Part shown: positions 6,385-14,674 of the stretch, in pieces
Layout: every line of letters begins with the position of its first letter
Numbering within the stretch: the stretch's first letter is position 1
NCBI RefSeq assembly: GCF_029168335.1
Contig: NZ_JARGYC010000056.1
Span: 1-32,508 of the forward strand
Direction of reading: 5' to 3'
DNA length: 32,508 nucleotides
From: Psychromarinibacter sediminicola
GTDB lineage: Bacteria > Pseudomonadota > Alphaproteobacteria > Rhodobacterales > Rhodobacteraceae
The notes under the pieces: model-generated
What the model was told of the DNA's origin: nothing
Databases searched by the model: none
What the model saw: only the letters and a program-made list of their open reading frames with translations
Program-made: the position numbers and the translations under genes

Positions 6385-8064
6385 TCATTCCGCGGCGACG
6401 GATAGTGGCTCGGGCTTGGCCATCCATTCCTTGCCGCGCAGCATCGCGCGCCAGTAGATCGGCGGCAGCATACGCTCCTTCAGGAACCAGGCCGCGCGGG
6501 TCGGCTTGGTGCCGTCGATCACGAATTTCGGGAAGCTCGGCAGCAGCGTGCCGCCATAGCCGAACTCGGCCAGCACGATCTTGCCCCGCTCCACCGTCAG
6601 CGGGCAGGAGCCATAGCCGTTATACTGCGCCACCGGCGCGCGGCCGGCGATGTCGGCGGCCACGTTCTCGGCCACCACCGGCGCCTGCATCCGCGCCGCG
6701 GCGGCGGTCTTGGCGTTGGGCGCGTTCATCACGTCGCCGAGGCTCCAGACATTGTCGTAGGTCTTGTGGCGCAGGGTCGCCTGGTCCACGTCGACCCAGC
6801 CGGCCGCATCGGCCAGCGGCGAGACGCGGATGAAATCCGGCGCCACCTGCGGCGGCACGACATGGATCATGTCGAACTCCATCTCGACCGTCGTCGGCTC
6901 GGCGTCGGGTTTCTTCACCTCGAAGGTGGCCTTCTTCGCCGGCCCGTCGATGGCGACGAGGTTGTGGAAGAAGTTCAGCGTGGCGCCGTATTTCTCGATA
7001 TATTTCTCCAGTGCCGGGACATAGTCCTTCACCCCGAAGAGCACACCGCCCGCGTTGTTGAACTGGATGTCGATATCCTTCAGCACGCCCGCGCGGGCCC
7101 AGTGGTCGCCCGACAGATACAGCGCCTTCTGCGGCGCGCCGGCGCATTTGATCGGCATCGGCGGCTGGGTGAAGATGGCGCGGCCCGCTTTCATGTCCTG
7201 CACGAGCTGCCACGTATAAGGCGCGAGGTCGTAACGGTAATTCGACGTGACGCCGTTCCGGCCGAGGGTCTCTTCCAGCCCCGCGACGCCGTCCCAGTTC
7301 AGCTTCAGCCCCGGGCAGACGATCAGGCGGTCGTATTTGACGACCCGGCAGCCGTCGAGGATGACGGCGTTGTTGTCGGGCTCGAAGGCGGCGACGGCGG
7401 CCTTGATCCAGTGAACGCCGCGCGGGATCAGCGAGCCCATGGTCTTGGCGGTGTCGGCCGGCGCGAACACGCCGCCGCCGACCATGGTCCAGCCCGGCTG
7501 ATAGTAATGGATGTCGGCGGGGTCGATCAGGGCGATGTTCAGCCCCGCGTTACGCGCCCGAAGGCTGGAGGCCACGGCGATGCCCGCCGCGCCGGCGCCG
7601 ACGATCACCACGTCGAAGCTGGCGTCACCGGTATCCGTGGGCGTCTTGCCGCCGTTGGCGATGCGCCGCGCGACGCCGTGCATGTCGTAGCCCGCCGCCT
7701 GCGTCGCGGCGAGGATCTCGGTCATCGGCTTGGTCCCAGCCTGGCTCAGCGCCCAGAGCGTCGACGACCGCATGCCCGAGCGGCAATAGGCGAAGACCGG
7801 CCCCGGCAGCTCGCGCAGGGCCTCGCCGAAGGCCGCGGCGTCGGCGTCCGACACCTTGCCCGAGACGACCGGCAGGTAGCGGAACTCCAGCCCCTGCGCC
7901 TCGGCCGCGCGGGCGATCTCTTCCGAGCTCGGCTGGTCGCCGCCCTCGCCGTCGGGGCGGTTGCAGACGACCGAGCGGAAGCCCTTCGCCTTCAGCTCGG
8001 CCACGTCCGCCGCGGCGATCTGGCCGGATACTGCAAGATCGGGCGATATATGCCTGATATCCAT
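6385..8064 (-). CDS. DUF442 (rhodanese-like) domain fused to type II sulfide:quinone oxidoreductase
   Basis: The 559-residue protein has two parts. Residues 1-110 are a DUF442/TIGR01244 domain, related to tyrosine phosphatases and found in Blh proteins, with active-site loop C94-R-S-G-M-R-S; its six-residue loop is the rhodanese spacing. Residues 150-555 are an FAD/NAD(P)-type flavoprotein with G-A-G-A-A-G (156-161 region), C-P-G at 250, K-C307-A-G-A-P-Q-K, S-L-G-D (441-444) and G-S-C487-P-L. From memory of human SQOR, Cys307 and Cys487 correspond to its two redox cysteines. It oxidises sulfide at the membrane, passes electrons to quinone, and forms a persulfide that the N-terminal domain could accept. 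The start at 8064 follows AGGAGG with 8-base spacing; a GTG 21 bases upstream lacks this. Confidence 0.88.
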   Translation of the reverse strand: MDIRHISPDLAVSGQIAAADVAELKAKGFRSVVCNRPDGEGGDQPSSEEIARAAEAQGLEFRYLPVVSGKVSDADAAAFGEALRELPGPVFAYCRSGMRSSTLWALSQAGTKPMTEILAATQAAGYDMHGVARRIANGGKTPTDTGDASFDVVIVGAGAAGIAVASSLRARNAGLNIALIDPADIHYYQPGWTMVGGGVFAPADTAKTMGSLIPRGVHWIKAAVAAFEPDNNAVILDGCRVVKYDRLIVCPGLKLNWDGVAGLEETLGRNGVTSNYRYDLAPYTWQLVQDMKAGRAIFTQPPMPIKCAGAPQKALYLSGDHWARAGVLKDIDIQFNNAGGVLFGVKDYVPALEKYIEKYGATLNFFHNLVAIDGPAKKATFEVKKPDAEPTTVEMEFDMIHVVPPQVAPDFIRVSPLADAAGWVDVDQATLRHKTYDNVWSLGDVMNAPNAKTAAAARMQAPVVAENVAADIAGRAPVAQYNGYGSCPLTVERGKIVLAEFGYGGTLLPSFPKFVIDGTKPTRAAWFLKERMLPPIYWRAMLRGKEWMAKPEPLSVAAE

Positions 8065-8181
8065 GTCTGTTTCCTCCTGCGCCACGCCTCGGCGGGCGAT
8101 TTCCGTTTGGGGTGATCGGGCCGGTCCCGGCCCGCTCGGGCAAATGCCGGGCGGCGCCGGGGCGCGCGGGCGCCGGGCGGA

Positions 8182-8201
8182 CCGCCCCGGGGACGGGGCG
8201 G
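8182..8201 (-). other. Strong intercistronic hairpin in the sulfide operon
   Basis: CCGCCCCG and CGGGGCGG form a perfect 8-base stem around a 4-base loop. It lies in the 156-base gap between the dioxygenase-like gene and the SQR fusion. No T-run follows on the minus strand, so it is more likely an mRNA-stabilising or processing hairpin than a terminator. Confidence 0.5.
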
Positions 8202-8220
8202 CCCAATTCCTGTCTGCGGC

Positions 8221-9105
8221 TTACAGCCCGTTGACCGGCACTTTCAGCATCGGGTTGCCGTCCTTGTCGGTCGGCACCTCGCCGGCGCGCATGTTCACCT
8301 GCAGCGACGGGATGATCAGCTTGGGCATGTCGAGCGTCGCGTCGCGCTCGGTGCGCATCTTGACGAACTCTTCCTTCGTCTTGCCGGCGCCGACATGGAT
8401 GTTGTGCGCCTTCTCGTCGCCGACGGTGGTTTCCCACTGGATGTCGCGGCCGTTCGGCCCGTAGTCGTGGCACATGAACAGCCGGGTCTCGTCGGGCAGC
8501 GCCAGCACCTTCATGATCGAGTCATACAGCGTCTCCGCATCCCCGCCCGGGAAGTCGGCGCGCGCCGAGCCGCCGTCGGGCATGAACAGCGTGTCGCCCA
8601 CGAAGGCCGCGTCGCCGATGACATGGGTCATGCAGGCCGGCGTGTGGCCCGGCGTGTACATGGCGAAGGCCGTCATGTTGCCGATCTGATAGGTGTCGCC
8701 GTCCTCGAACAGGGCGTCGAACTGCGAGCCGTCGCGCTGGAACTCGGTGCCCTCGTTGAAGATCTTGCCGAAGGTGTCCTGCACCACGAGGATCTTCGCG
8801 CCGATGCCGATCTTGCCGCCCAGCTTCTCCTGGATGTAGGGCGCGGCCGACAGGTGGTCGGCGTGGACGTGGGTCTCGATGATCCACTCCAGTTTGCAGC
8901 CGCGCTCCTGGATGGTGCGGATCAGCTCGTCGGCGTGATCATAGGTGATCCGGCCGGCGGCATAGTCGATGTCCATCACGCTGTCGACAATCGCGCAGGC
9001 GTTCGAGGTCGGATCCGTCACGATGTAGCTGATGGTGTTGGTCGCGGGGTCGAAGAACGCTTCGACCTCTGGCTTGATGTCCATGTTGACGGGATAGTCG
9101 GTCAT
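8221..9105 (-). CDS. Metallo-beta-lactamase-fold persulfide dioxygenase-like protein (Blh/ETHE1 type)
   Basis: The protein has 294 residues with the MBL metal-binding motif T-H79-V-H81-A-D83-H84, then P-G-H154-T-P, G-D171-T-L-F and C-H213-D-Y. This pattern fits the glyoxalase-II-like branch that includes ETHE1 and Blh persulfide dioxygenases, which oxidise glutathione persulfide to sulfite with one catalytic iron. The ATG at 9105 is taken because GGAGA precedes it at good spacing and the reading opens with M-T-D-Y-P. It lies 64 bases after the DUF2892 gene and 156 bases before the SQR fusion. In Blh of Xylella and Agrobacterium the DUF442 domain is attached to this MBL protein; here it sits on SQR instead. 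Confidence 0.82.
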   Translation of the reverse strand: MTDYPVNMDIKPEVEAFFDPATNTISYIVTDPTSNACAIVDSVMDIDYAAGRITYDHADELIRTIQERGCKLEWIIETHVHADHLSAAPYIQEKLGGKIGIGAKILVVQDTFGKIFNEGTEFQRDGSQFDALFEDGDTYQIGNMTAFAMYTPGHTPACMTHVIGDAAFVGDTLFMPDGGSARADFPGGDAETLYDSIMKVLALPDETRLFMCHDYGPNGRDIQWETTVGDEKAHNIHVGAGKTKEEFVKMRTERDATLDMPKLIIPSLQVNMRAGEVPTDKDGNPMLKVPVNGL

Positions 9106-9169
9106 GTTTTCTCTCCGTTTCGAGACGGCCGGGATCCAGTCCCTGGCCAGGATGTGAATTCGGTGCCGG

Positions 9170-9382
9170 TCAGCTCCGGCAGGTCTTGAGGCCGAAGATC
9201 GCATAGATCGGGCAGATACGGACGGCCGACGTGACGAGCATGACGACACCGAGGATCGCGGCGATCCATTTCAGCGCCCCCGCCTCCAGCGCGGGCAGGC
9301 CGCTGAAGAAGGCCAGATACAGAAGAACCAGTCCCAGGACCGCGCGCAGGATGCGGTCTATCGTTCCGACATTGGTCGCCAT
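9170..9382 (-). CDS. DUF2892 (YgaP-type) small inner-membrane protein
   Basis: This is a 70-residue protein with two hydrophobic segments (about 10-28 and 36-55) and a cysteine pair pattern R-I-C-P-I-Y ... K-T-C near the C-terminus. DUF2892 proteins often open with N-V-G-x-x-D-R, as here (4-10), and in YgaP the same membrane unit is fused to a rhodanese. It probably sits in the cytoplasmic membrane and may help handle sulfur species, but its exact role is not established. AAGGAGG gives a very good ribosome-binding site. It is the first gene after the SqrR/BigR-like operator. Confidence 0.85.
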   Translation of the reverse strand: MATNVGTIDRILRAVLGLVLLYLAFFSGLPALEAGALKWIAAILGVVMLVTSAVRICPIYAIFGLKTCRS

Positions 9383-9438
9383 CGCGAGCCTCCTTTTTCG
9401 CTGCGGCCGGTCCCGTTTTGGGCCGGATCCGGTCAGTC

Positions 9439-9458
9439 ACATTCAAATAGGTGAATGT
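9439..9458 (-). promoter_or_regulatory. SqrR/BigR-type operator upstream of the sulfide operon
   Basis: ACATTCA and TGAATGT form a perfect 7-base inverted repeat with a 6-base spacer. The core ATTC-N8-GAAT (9441-9456) is the form reported for the persulfide-sensing ArsR-family repressors SqrR and BigR. It lies 57 bases upstream of the first operon gene, a suitable place to block transcription. The regulator gene itself is not in the window. Confidence 0.75.
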
Positions 9459-9718
9459 TACTGCGATTACTACCCCCTCCGCGGTCTCGTACTGCGGCAC
9501 GCCGCCGCGCACCTTGATCCGGCGCAAGTGGCCCGCGTCTGCCCAAATTCTCGTCGAAGGACGGGCGCGCGGCGCCTGCGGGGCCGGAACGGGCGCAAAA
9601 TCCCGGCAATAAGGTGCGAAGCCGTTGAATCTCTTGTGGCGACGGGCCTAAACGAAGGACACGTGCGGCCGGTCCCGGCCGCGCGGGGTTCGTTTCCAAC
9701 CGGGGTGACACCGGAGAC

Positions 9719-11464
9719 ATGCCGACTTTTCCGCCGTCCCTGACCGCGCGCGTGGCTGCGCTGCTCGACCGAATCTATCCCGACGCGGATACTGCGGCGC
9801 TGGCGACGCGGGTGGCGGAAGCCTACTGGCCCGGCGAGGCCGGCCCGCGCAAGCTGCCGCGCAAGCCGGGCAATTCGCTCTGGTCGCAGCGCGACGCGGT
9901 GCTGGTGACCTATGGCGACACGATCCTCGACGGGGTCCACAAACCGCTGGACCTGTTGCACGACTTCCTGACGAACCACATGCGCGGAGCGGTGAACGGG
10001 GTGCATATCCTGCCGTTCTTTCCCTTCACCTCGGATGACGGGTTCGCGGTCACGGACTATCGCAAGGTGAACCCCGCGCTCGGCGACTGGCCCGATATCA
10101 GCCGGATCGGCCGGTCGTTCCACCTGATGTCGGACATGGTGCTGAACCACGTCTCCAGCCAGGGCACCTGGTTCAACGCCTACCGGCAGGGCAGGAAACC
10201 CTATGACCGGTTCTTCTACGAGGCCTCGCCCGAGGACGACCTGTCCGCCGTCGTCCGCCCGCGCACCACGCCGCTTCTGCAGGAGGTGGAGACGGTCGGG
10301 GGCACCAAACATGTCTGGTGTACCTTCAGCCACGACCAGATCGACCTGAACTTCGCCAACCCGGAAGTGCTGCTGGAGATCCTGCGGATCATCCGGCTGC
10401 ATGTGGATATGGGGGTGCGAATCCTGCGGCTGGACGCGGTGGCCTTCATCTGGAAGGAGCCGGGGACCAAGTCGATCCACATGCCGCAGACCCACGCGAT
10501 CGTGCAGCTTCTGCGGCTTCTGGCGGATTATTCGGCGGAGCCTCTGGTGCTGTTGACCGAGACGAACGTGCCGAAGGCCGAGAACCTGTCGTATTTCGGC
10601 AAGCGCAACGAGGCGCATTCGATCTACAACTTCCCGCTGCCGCCGCTGATCCTCTATGCGCTGCTGTCGGGGTCGTCGAAATACCTGGGCGCCTGGGCCC
10701 GGGCGATGCCGCCGGCGCCCCTGGGCTGCGCCTATCTGAACTTCACCGCGAGCCATGACGGCGTGGGGATGCGGCCGGCCGAGGGGCTGCTGCCCGAGCC
10801 GGAGATCGCGCGGATGATCGAGACGGTGCAGGGCTCGGGCGGGCTGGTGTCAATGCGGGCGCTGCCGGACGGGGGTCAGTCGGTCTACGAGTTGAACACC
10901 TCGTATTTCTCGGCGATGGAGCGGACCTTCGAGGGCGCGGACGGGCGGCAGATCGCGCGGTTCGTCTGCTCGCAGACCATCGTGATGTCGCTGGAAGGCG
11001 TTCCGGCCTTCTACATCCACTCGATGCTGGCCACGCCGAACGATCTGGACGCGGTGGAGCGGCGCGGGATGAACCGGGCGATCAACCGGCATCGCTGGGA
11101 CTATCCGACGCTGCGGGCGCGGCTGGCGAACCCCGAGACCGATCAGGCGCGGGTGATGCTGTCGCTGACCGAGCGGCTGCGGCTGCGCGCCCGGCAGCCG
11201 GCGTTTCATCCGAACGCGACGCAGTTCACGCTGCCTTTGGACGACCGGGTCTTCGGGGTCTGGCGGCAGTCGCTGGACCGGGCGCAGTCGATCTTCGCGC
11301 TGCACAATGTCAGCGCGGAGACGGTGGAGGTGCCGGCCTCGTCGCTGAACCTGATCGCCGACGAGGGCTGGGTCGATCTGCTGTCCGGCGAGAAGGTGAC
11401 GCCGGAGACCGACATGGTCAGCCTGGCGCCGTATCAGTGCCGGTGGATCACGAATTATCACTAG
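9719..11464 (+). CDS. GH13 subfamily 18 glycoside phosphorylase, glucosylglycerate-phosphorylase-like
   Basis: The protein has 581 residues and the alpha-amylase-type barrel of sucrose-phosphorylase relatives. The catalytic set is visible: nucleophile Asp239 in R-L-D-A-V-A-F, general acid/base Glu281 in L-L-T-E-T-N-V, and transition-state Asp347 in A-S-H-D-G-V-G-M-R-P. Early landmarks are H-I-L-P-F-F-P-F-T-S-D-D-G-F (96-109) and D-Y-R-K-V-N-P. These enzymes use phosphate to cleave an alpha-glucoside, giving alpha-glucose 1-phosphate. The M-R-P-A-E-G-L-L stretch after the Asp resembles glucosylglycerate phosphorylase (E. coli YcjM) more than true sucrose phosphorylase, so a role in recycling the compatible solute glucosylglycerate is my preferred reading. 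Sucrose or glucosylglycerol remain possible. It is monocistronic and divergent from the sulfide operon. Confidence 0.8.
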   Translation: MPTFPPSLTARVAALLDRIYPDADTAALATRVAEAYWPGEAGPRKLPRKPGNSLWSQRDAVLVTYGDTILDGVHKPLDLLHDFLTNHMRGAVNGVHILPFFPFTSDDGFAVTDYRKVNPALGDWPDISRIGRSFHLMSDMVLNHVSSQGTWFNAYRQGRKPYDRFFYEASPEDDLSAVVRPRTTPLLQEVETVGGTKHVWCTFSHDQIDLNFANPEVLLEILRIIRLHVDMGVRILRLDAVAFIWKEPGTKSIHMPQTHAIVQLLRLLADYSAEPLVLLTETNVPKAENLSYFGKRNEAHSIYNFPLPPLILYALLSGSSKYLGAWARAMPPAPLGCAYLNFTASHDGVGMRPAEGLLPEPEIARMIETVQGSGGLVSMRALPDGGQSVYELNTSYFSAMERTFEGADGRQIARFVCSQTIVMSLEGVPAFYIHSMLATPNDLDAVERRGMNRAINRHRWDYPTLRARLANPETDQARVMLSLTERLRLRARQPAFHPNATQFTLPLDDRVFGVWRQSLDRAQSIFALHNVSAETVEVPASSLNLIADEGWVDLLSGEKVTPETDMVSLAPYQCRWITNYH

Positions 11465-11617
11465 GGGGTCAGCGCGGCTCGCACCGATAAGTCATTGATA
11501 TTAATGTAGATTACATTCGCTCGGGAAGCACCGACACACTATACGACACTGGGTCAGCCGTGGGACATTTCCACCTGCCTCGCGCGGCGGAACGCCGTGC
11601 AGCGTGGGGTCCCGCCC

Positions 11618-12793
11618 TCAGTTCCCCTGCGCCGCCTCGGCTTCCAGCCGCCGGTAGGCCGCCACGTTGTCCTGGTGCTCGGGATAGCTCTCGGCAAAGA
11701 CGTGCCCGTCGCCGGGATCGAGGCTCTTGGCCACGAAATACAGGAAGTCCGTGTCCGCCGGGTTCGTCGCCGCAGCCAGCGCGTCCATCCCCGGATTCGC
11801 GATGGGGGTCGGCGGCAGCCCGTCGATGACATAGGTGTTGTAGTCGTTGCGCGCCCTGAGCTCGCTCTGCCGCAGCCCGCGGCCCAGCACGCCGCGCCCA
11901 TTGGTGACGCCGTAGATCACCGTCGGATCGGTCTGCAGCCGCATCCCCTCCTCCAGCCGGTTCACGAAGACCGAGGCGACCTGCCCCCGCTCCGTCGCGA
12001 TCCCGGTCTCCTTCTCGACGATGGAGGCCAGGATCACCGCCTCTTCCTTCGTCTCGTAGGGCAGATCCTCGGCGCGGTTGCGCCAGGCCTCGTCGATCCG
12101 CTCCTCCTGCCGCGCGCGCATCTCGGCCAGCAGCTCGCCGCGGTCGTCGCCGGTGCGCACCTCGTAGCTGTCGGGCGCCAGGTAGCCCTCGGCGGGGATC
12201 TCCTCGACCGCGCCGGTCATCACGTCGACGGCCTTCAGCCCCTCGACGATCTGCCAGCTGGTGACGCCCTCGGCCACCACGATGCGGAACTGGGTGCCCA
12301 CCTGGTCGCGGTACTGCTCGTAGAGCGCCTGCGCCTGCGCCACGTCCTCGCCGTCCGGGTCGAAGCTGACCAGTTCCACGAAGCGGTTGGTGCCCGGGTC
12401 CAGCTCGCGCACCTGCACCGTCTCGCTGTTCACGCTGATCCGGTAGACCACCTCGGTGCCGCAGGTGTTGCGCCCGCTGCCGGTGACCGCGGCGACGATC
12501 TCCTGCATCGAGGCGCGTTCCGGGATCAGGAAGTTGCCGGCCTTCAGGTCACCCGACCGATCGCTGTAATCCGCCCCGATCCGCAGGATGCGCGGGCTGC
12601 TGACGGCGCCGCGGCCCGAGAGATCCTCGGCCACGCCCGCCATCGTCTCGCCCGGCTTCACCTGCAGGCAGATCGGCGCGTCCAGCGGTCCCTCGGCCAC
12701 GTATTGCGCCTTGCCCCAGCCGATCACGCCCGCCGCGGCGATGCACAGCACGATCAGCAGCGTCAGCCCGTTCGACGCGACCGAGCGCCACAT
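11618..12793 (-). CDS. mltG: Endolytic murein transglycosylase MltG
   Basis: The protein has 391 residues with one N-terminal membrane anchor (about 9-26) and a periplasmic YceG-like domain. The catalytic Glu is in A-S-I-V-E-K-E-T-G (Glu260 by count). L-Q-T-D-P-T-V-I-Y-G and the conserved Y-N-T-Y follow. MltG cleaves nascent glycan strands at the inner membrane and so sets glycan length. Its ATG overlaps the fabF stop by one base (TGATG), which implies translational coupling; fabF-mltG adjacency is usual in alphaproteobacteria. No clear terminator is visible just downstream. Confidence 0.93.
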   Translation of the reverse strand: MWRSVASNGLTLLIVLCIAAAGVIGWGKAQYVAEGPLDAPICLQVKPGETMAGVAEDLSGRGAVSSPRILRIGADYSDRSGDLKAGNFLIPERASMQEIVAAVTGSGRNTCGTEVVYRISVNSETVQVRELDPGTNRFVELVSFDPDGEDVAQAQALYEQYRDQVGTQFRIVVAEGVTSWQIVEGLKAVDVMTGAVEEIPAEGYLAPDSYEVRTGDDRGELLAEMRARQEERIDEAWRNRAEDLPYETKEEAVILASIVEKETGIATERGQVASVFVNRLEEGMRLQTDPTVIYGVTNGRGVLGRGLRQSELRARNDYNTYVIDGLPPTPIANPGMDALAAATNPADTDFLYFVAKSLDPGDGHVFAESYPEHQDNVAAYRRLEAEAAQGN

Positions 12794-14052
12794 CAGCCGG
12801 GCGCCCCCAGCACCAGCGACGCATTGGTGCCGCCGAACCCGAAGGAGTTCGACAGCGCCACCTTCACCTCGCGGTCGCGCCGCGTGTTCGGCGCCAGGTC
12901 GAGCTTCGGCTGGACGTCGGGGTTGTCCAGGTTGATCGTCGGCGGCGCCACCTGGTCGCGGATCGCCAGGATCGAGAAGATCGCCTCGATCGCGCCCGCC
13001 GCGCCCAGCAGGTGGCCGGTCGCCGACTTGGTCGAGGACATCGTCGCCTTCGACGCGGCCGCGCCCATCAGCCGCTCCACCGCCGCCAGCTCGATCGTGT
13101 CGGCCATGGTCGAGGTGCCGTGCGCGTTGATGTAGTCCACATCGGCCGGCTCGATCCCGGCGCGGTTCAGCGCCGCCTCCATCGAGCGATAGCCGCCGTC
13201 GCCGTCCTCGGACGGGGCGGTGATGTGATAGGCGTCGCCCGACAGGCCGTAGCCCAGGATCTCGGCATAGATCTTCGCGCCGCGCTTCACCGCGTGGTCG
13301 TAATCCTCCAGCACCACGACGCCCGCGCCCTCGCCCATCACGAAGCCGTCGCGGTCGGCGTCATAGGGCCGGCTCGCCGATTTGGGGTCGTTGGCGTATT
13401 TCGTCGACAGCGCCTTGCAGGCGTTGAAGCCGGCGATGCCGATCTCGCAGATCGAGCTTTCCGTCCCGCCGGCGATCATCACCTCGGCATCGCCCCACTG
13501 GATCAGCCGCGCCGCGTCGCCGATGGCATGGGCCCCGGACGAGCAGGCCGTCACCACGGCGTGGTTCGGCCCCTTGAAGCCGTAGCGGATGCCCACCTGC
13601 CCCGAGACCAGGTTGATCAGCGCGCCGGGGATGAAGAAGGGCGACACGCGCCGCGGCCCCTTCTCGGCGATGAGCTGGGTCGTCGCCTCGATGGACTGCA
13701 GCCCGCCGATGCCGGAGCCGATCATCACGCCGGTGCGCAGGCGGTCTTCCTCGTCCTCGGGCATCCAGCCGGCGTCGCGCACCGCCTGGTCGGCCGCCGC
13801 CATCCCGAACAGGATGAAGTCGTCGACCTTGCGCCGCTCCTTGGGCTCCATCCAGTCGTCGGCGTTGAACGTGCCGTCCGAGCCGTCGCCCAGCGGCACC
13901 TCGCACGCATAGGTTGTCACCACCCGGCTCGCGTCGAACTTGGTGATCGGCCCCGCCCCGGACTGTCCGTCCAGGATCCGGGACCAGCTTTCCTCCACGC
14001 CACAGGCCAGCGGAGTCACCATCCCCAGCCCGGTCACGACCACTCGCCGCAT
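12793..14052 (-). CDS. fabF: 3-oxoacyl-[acyl-carrier-protein] synthase II
   Basis: This 419-residue condensing enzyme elongates acyl-ACP with malonyl-ACP in type II fatty-acid synthesis. The Cys-His-His triad is present: Cys170 in T-A-C-S-S-G, His311 in N-A-H-G-T-S-T and His347 in S-A-T-G-H-L-L-G-A-A-G. The glycine-rich C-terminus N-S-F-G-F-G-G-T-N-A is also intact. It is separated from acpP by about 200 bases containing a terminator-like hairpin, so it probably has its own start of transcription, and it overlaps mltG downstream. Confidence 0.96.
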   Translation of the reverse strand: MRRVVVTGLGMVTPLACGVEESWSRILDGQSGAGPITKFDASRVVTTYACEVPLGDGSDGTFNADDWMEPKERRKVDDFILFGMAAADQAVRDAGWMPEDEEDRLRTGVMIGSGIGGLQSIEATTQLIAEKGPRRVSPFFIPGALINLVSGQVGIRYGFKGPNHAVVTACSSGAHAIGDAARLIQWGDAEVMIAGGTESSICEIGIAGFNACKALSTKYANDPKSASRPYDADRDGFVMGEGAGVVVLEDYDHAVKRGAKIYAEILGYGLSGDAYHITAPSEDGDGGYRSMEAALNRAGIEPADVDYINAHGTSTMADTIELAAVERLMGAAASKATMSSTKSATGHLLGAAGAIEAIFSILAIRDQVAPPTINLDNPDVQPKLDLAPNTRRDREVKVALSNSFGFGGTNASLVLGAPG

Positions 14053-14203
14053 CGCTCTACCTCACGTGTTTCCGCCGCCATCTGATACACGGCCCGCTTG
14101 GGCGGGGGCAAGCCCGCCATGCCCTGTGCGCCCCGGACGGGCTCCGAAGCGCCGCCCGCATGCCGCAATCGCCGGGCCGCGCGCGGACGGACCAAAGCAG
14201 AAA

Positions 14204-14221
14204 GGCGCCCCGCGGGGCGCC
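14204..14221 (-). terminator. Rho-independent terminator after acpP
   Basis: GGCGCCCC and GGGGCGCC form a strong stem around a two-base centre. On the minus strand it is followed by TTTCTGCTTT. It begins about 30 bases after the acpP stop, which fits the usual monocistronic, very high-level acpP transcript. Confidence 0.7.
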
Positions 14222-14252
14222 TCCATCCGGTCCGGCCCTTGGGGTCTGCGGA

Positions 14253-14489
14253 TCAGTCGCTGTGCTGCGAGATGAACGAGACCGCGTCGCCGAAGGTCTG
14301 GATCGTCTCGGCCGCGTCGTCCGGGATCTCGATGCCGAACTCTTCCTCGAACGCCATCACCAGCTCGACCGTGTCCAGCGAGTCGGCGCCCAGATCGTCG
14401 ATGAAGGAGGCGGATTCGGTGACCTTCTCCTCTTCGACACCCAGATGCTCCACCACGATCTTCCTAACGCGCTTTTCGACGTCGCTCAT
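14253..14489 (-). CDS. acpP: Acyl carrier protein
   Basis: This 78-residue acidic protein carries the phosphopantetheine site D-S37-L-D in the context [11 protein letters not shown]. Length and sequence are typical of housekeeping ACP, which shuttles acyl chains between fatty-acid synthesis enzymes and supplies lipid A and phospholipid synthesis. A candidate promoter (14621-14648) and a leader hairpin (14537-14551) lie upstream, and a terminator lies downstream. The GAGGAA before the ATG is a good ribosome-binding site. Confidence 0.97.
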   Translation of the reverse strand: MSDVEKRVRKIVVEHLGVEEEKVTESASFIDDLGADSLDTVELVMAFEEEFGIEIPDDAAETIQTFGDAVSFISQHSD

Positions 14490-14536
14490 CTTCGTTCCTC
14501 ATTCCTACTCGGGGTCCGCACCCGTCTTTTTTCCTT

Positions 14537-14551
14537 GCCCCGCAAAGGGGC
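14537..14551 (-). other. Hairpin in the acpP leader
   Basis: GCCCC, a five-base loop and GGGGC form a short stem about 50 bases upstream of the acpP start, within the predicted transcript. On the minus strand an A-rich stretch follows, not a T-run, so it is not a terminator for acpP. A stability element is possible. Confidence 0.35.
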
Positions 14552-14620
14552 GTCTCTTTGCCCGCTCGAGCGCGCCAGAGTCGCCGTGGGCGCGCTGCGG
14601 CCCCGGCGAAATGTGCGCCG

Positions 14621-14648
14621 CCTATACCATATCGGCGAACAGAGGCAA
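14621..14648 (-). promoter_or_regulatory. Candidate sigma-70-type promoter of acpP
   Basis: On the minus strand TTGCCT is separated by 16 bases from TATAGG, giving a start near 14615 and a leader of roughly 125 bases. It lies between fabG and acpP, consistent with separate transcription of acpP. Confidence 0.5.
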
Positions 14649-14674
14649 CCGTTTTTCGGGGGCCTCGGACGCCT

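Noticed and set aside
8065-8085. A GTG start for the SQR fusion at 8085
   Set aside because: AGGAGG lies between it and the ATG at 8064, at the right spacing for the latter. The extra residues do not resemble the family.
9102-9527. A 141-codon minus-strand frame over the sulfide-operon promoter
   Set aside because: It reads through the operator and overlaps the DUF2892 gene in another frame, and its sequence has no domain-like content.
11597-13135. A 512-codon plus-strand open frame over mltG and fabF
   Set aside because: Both minus-strand genes are complete with catalytic residues. The plus frame shows no motif.
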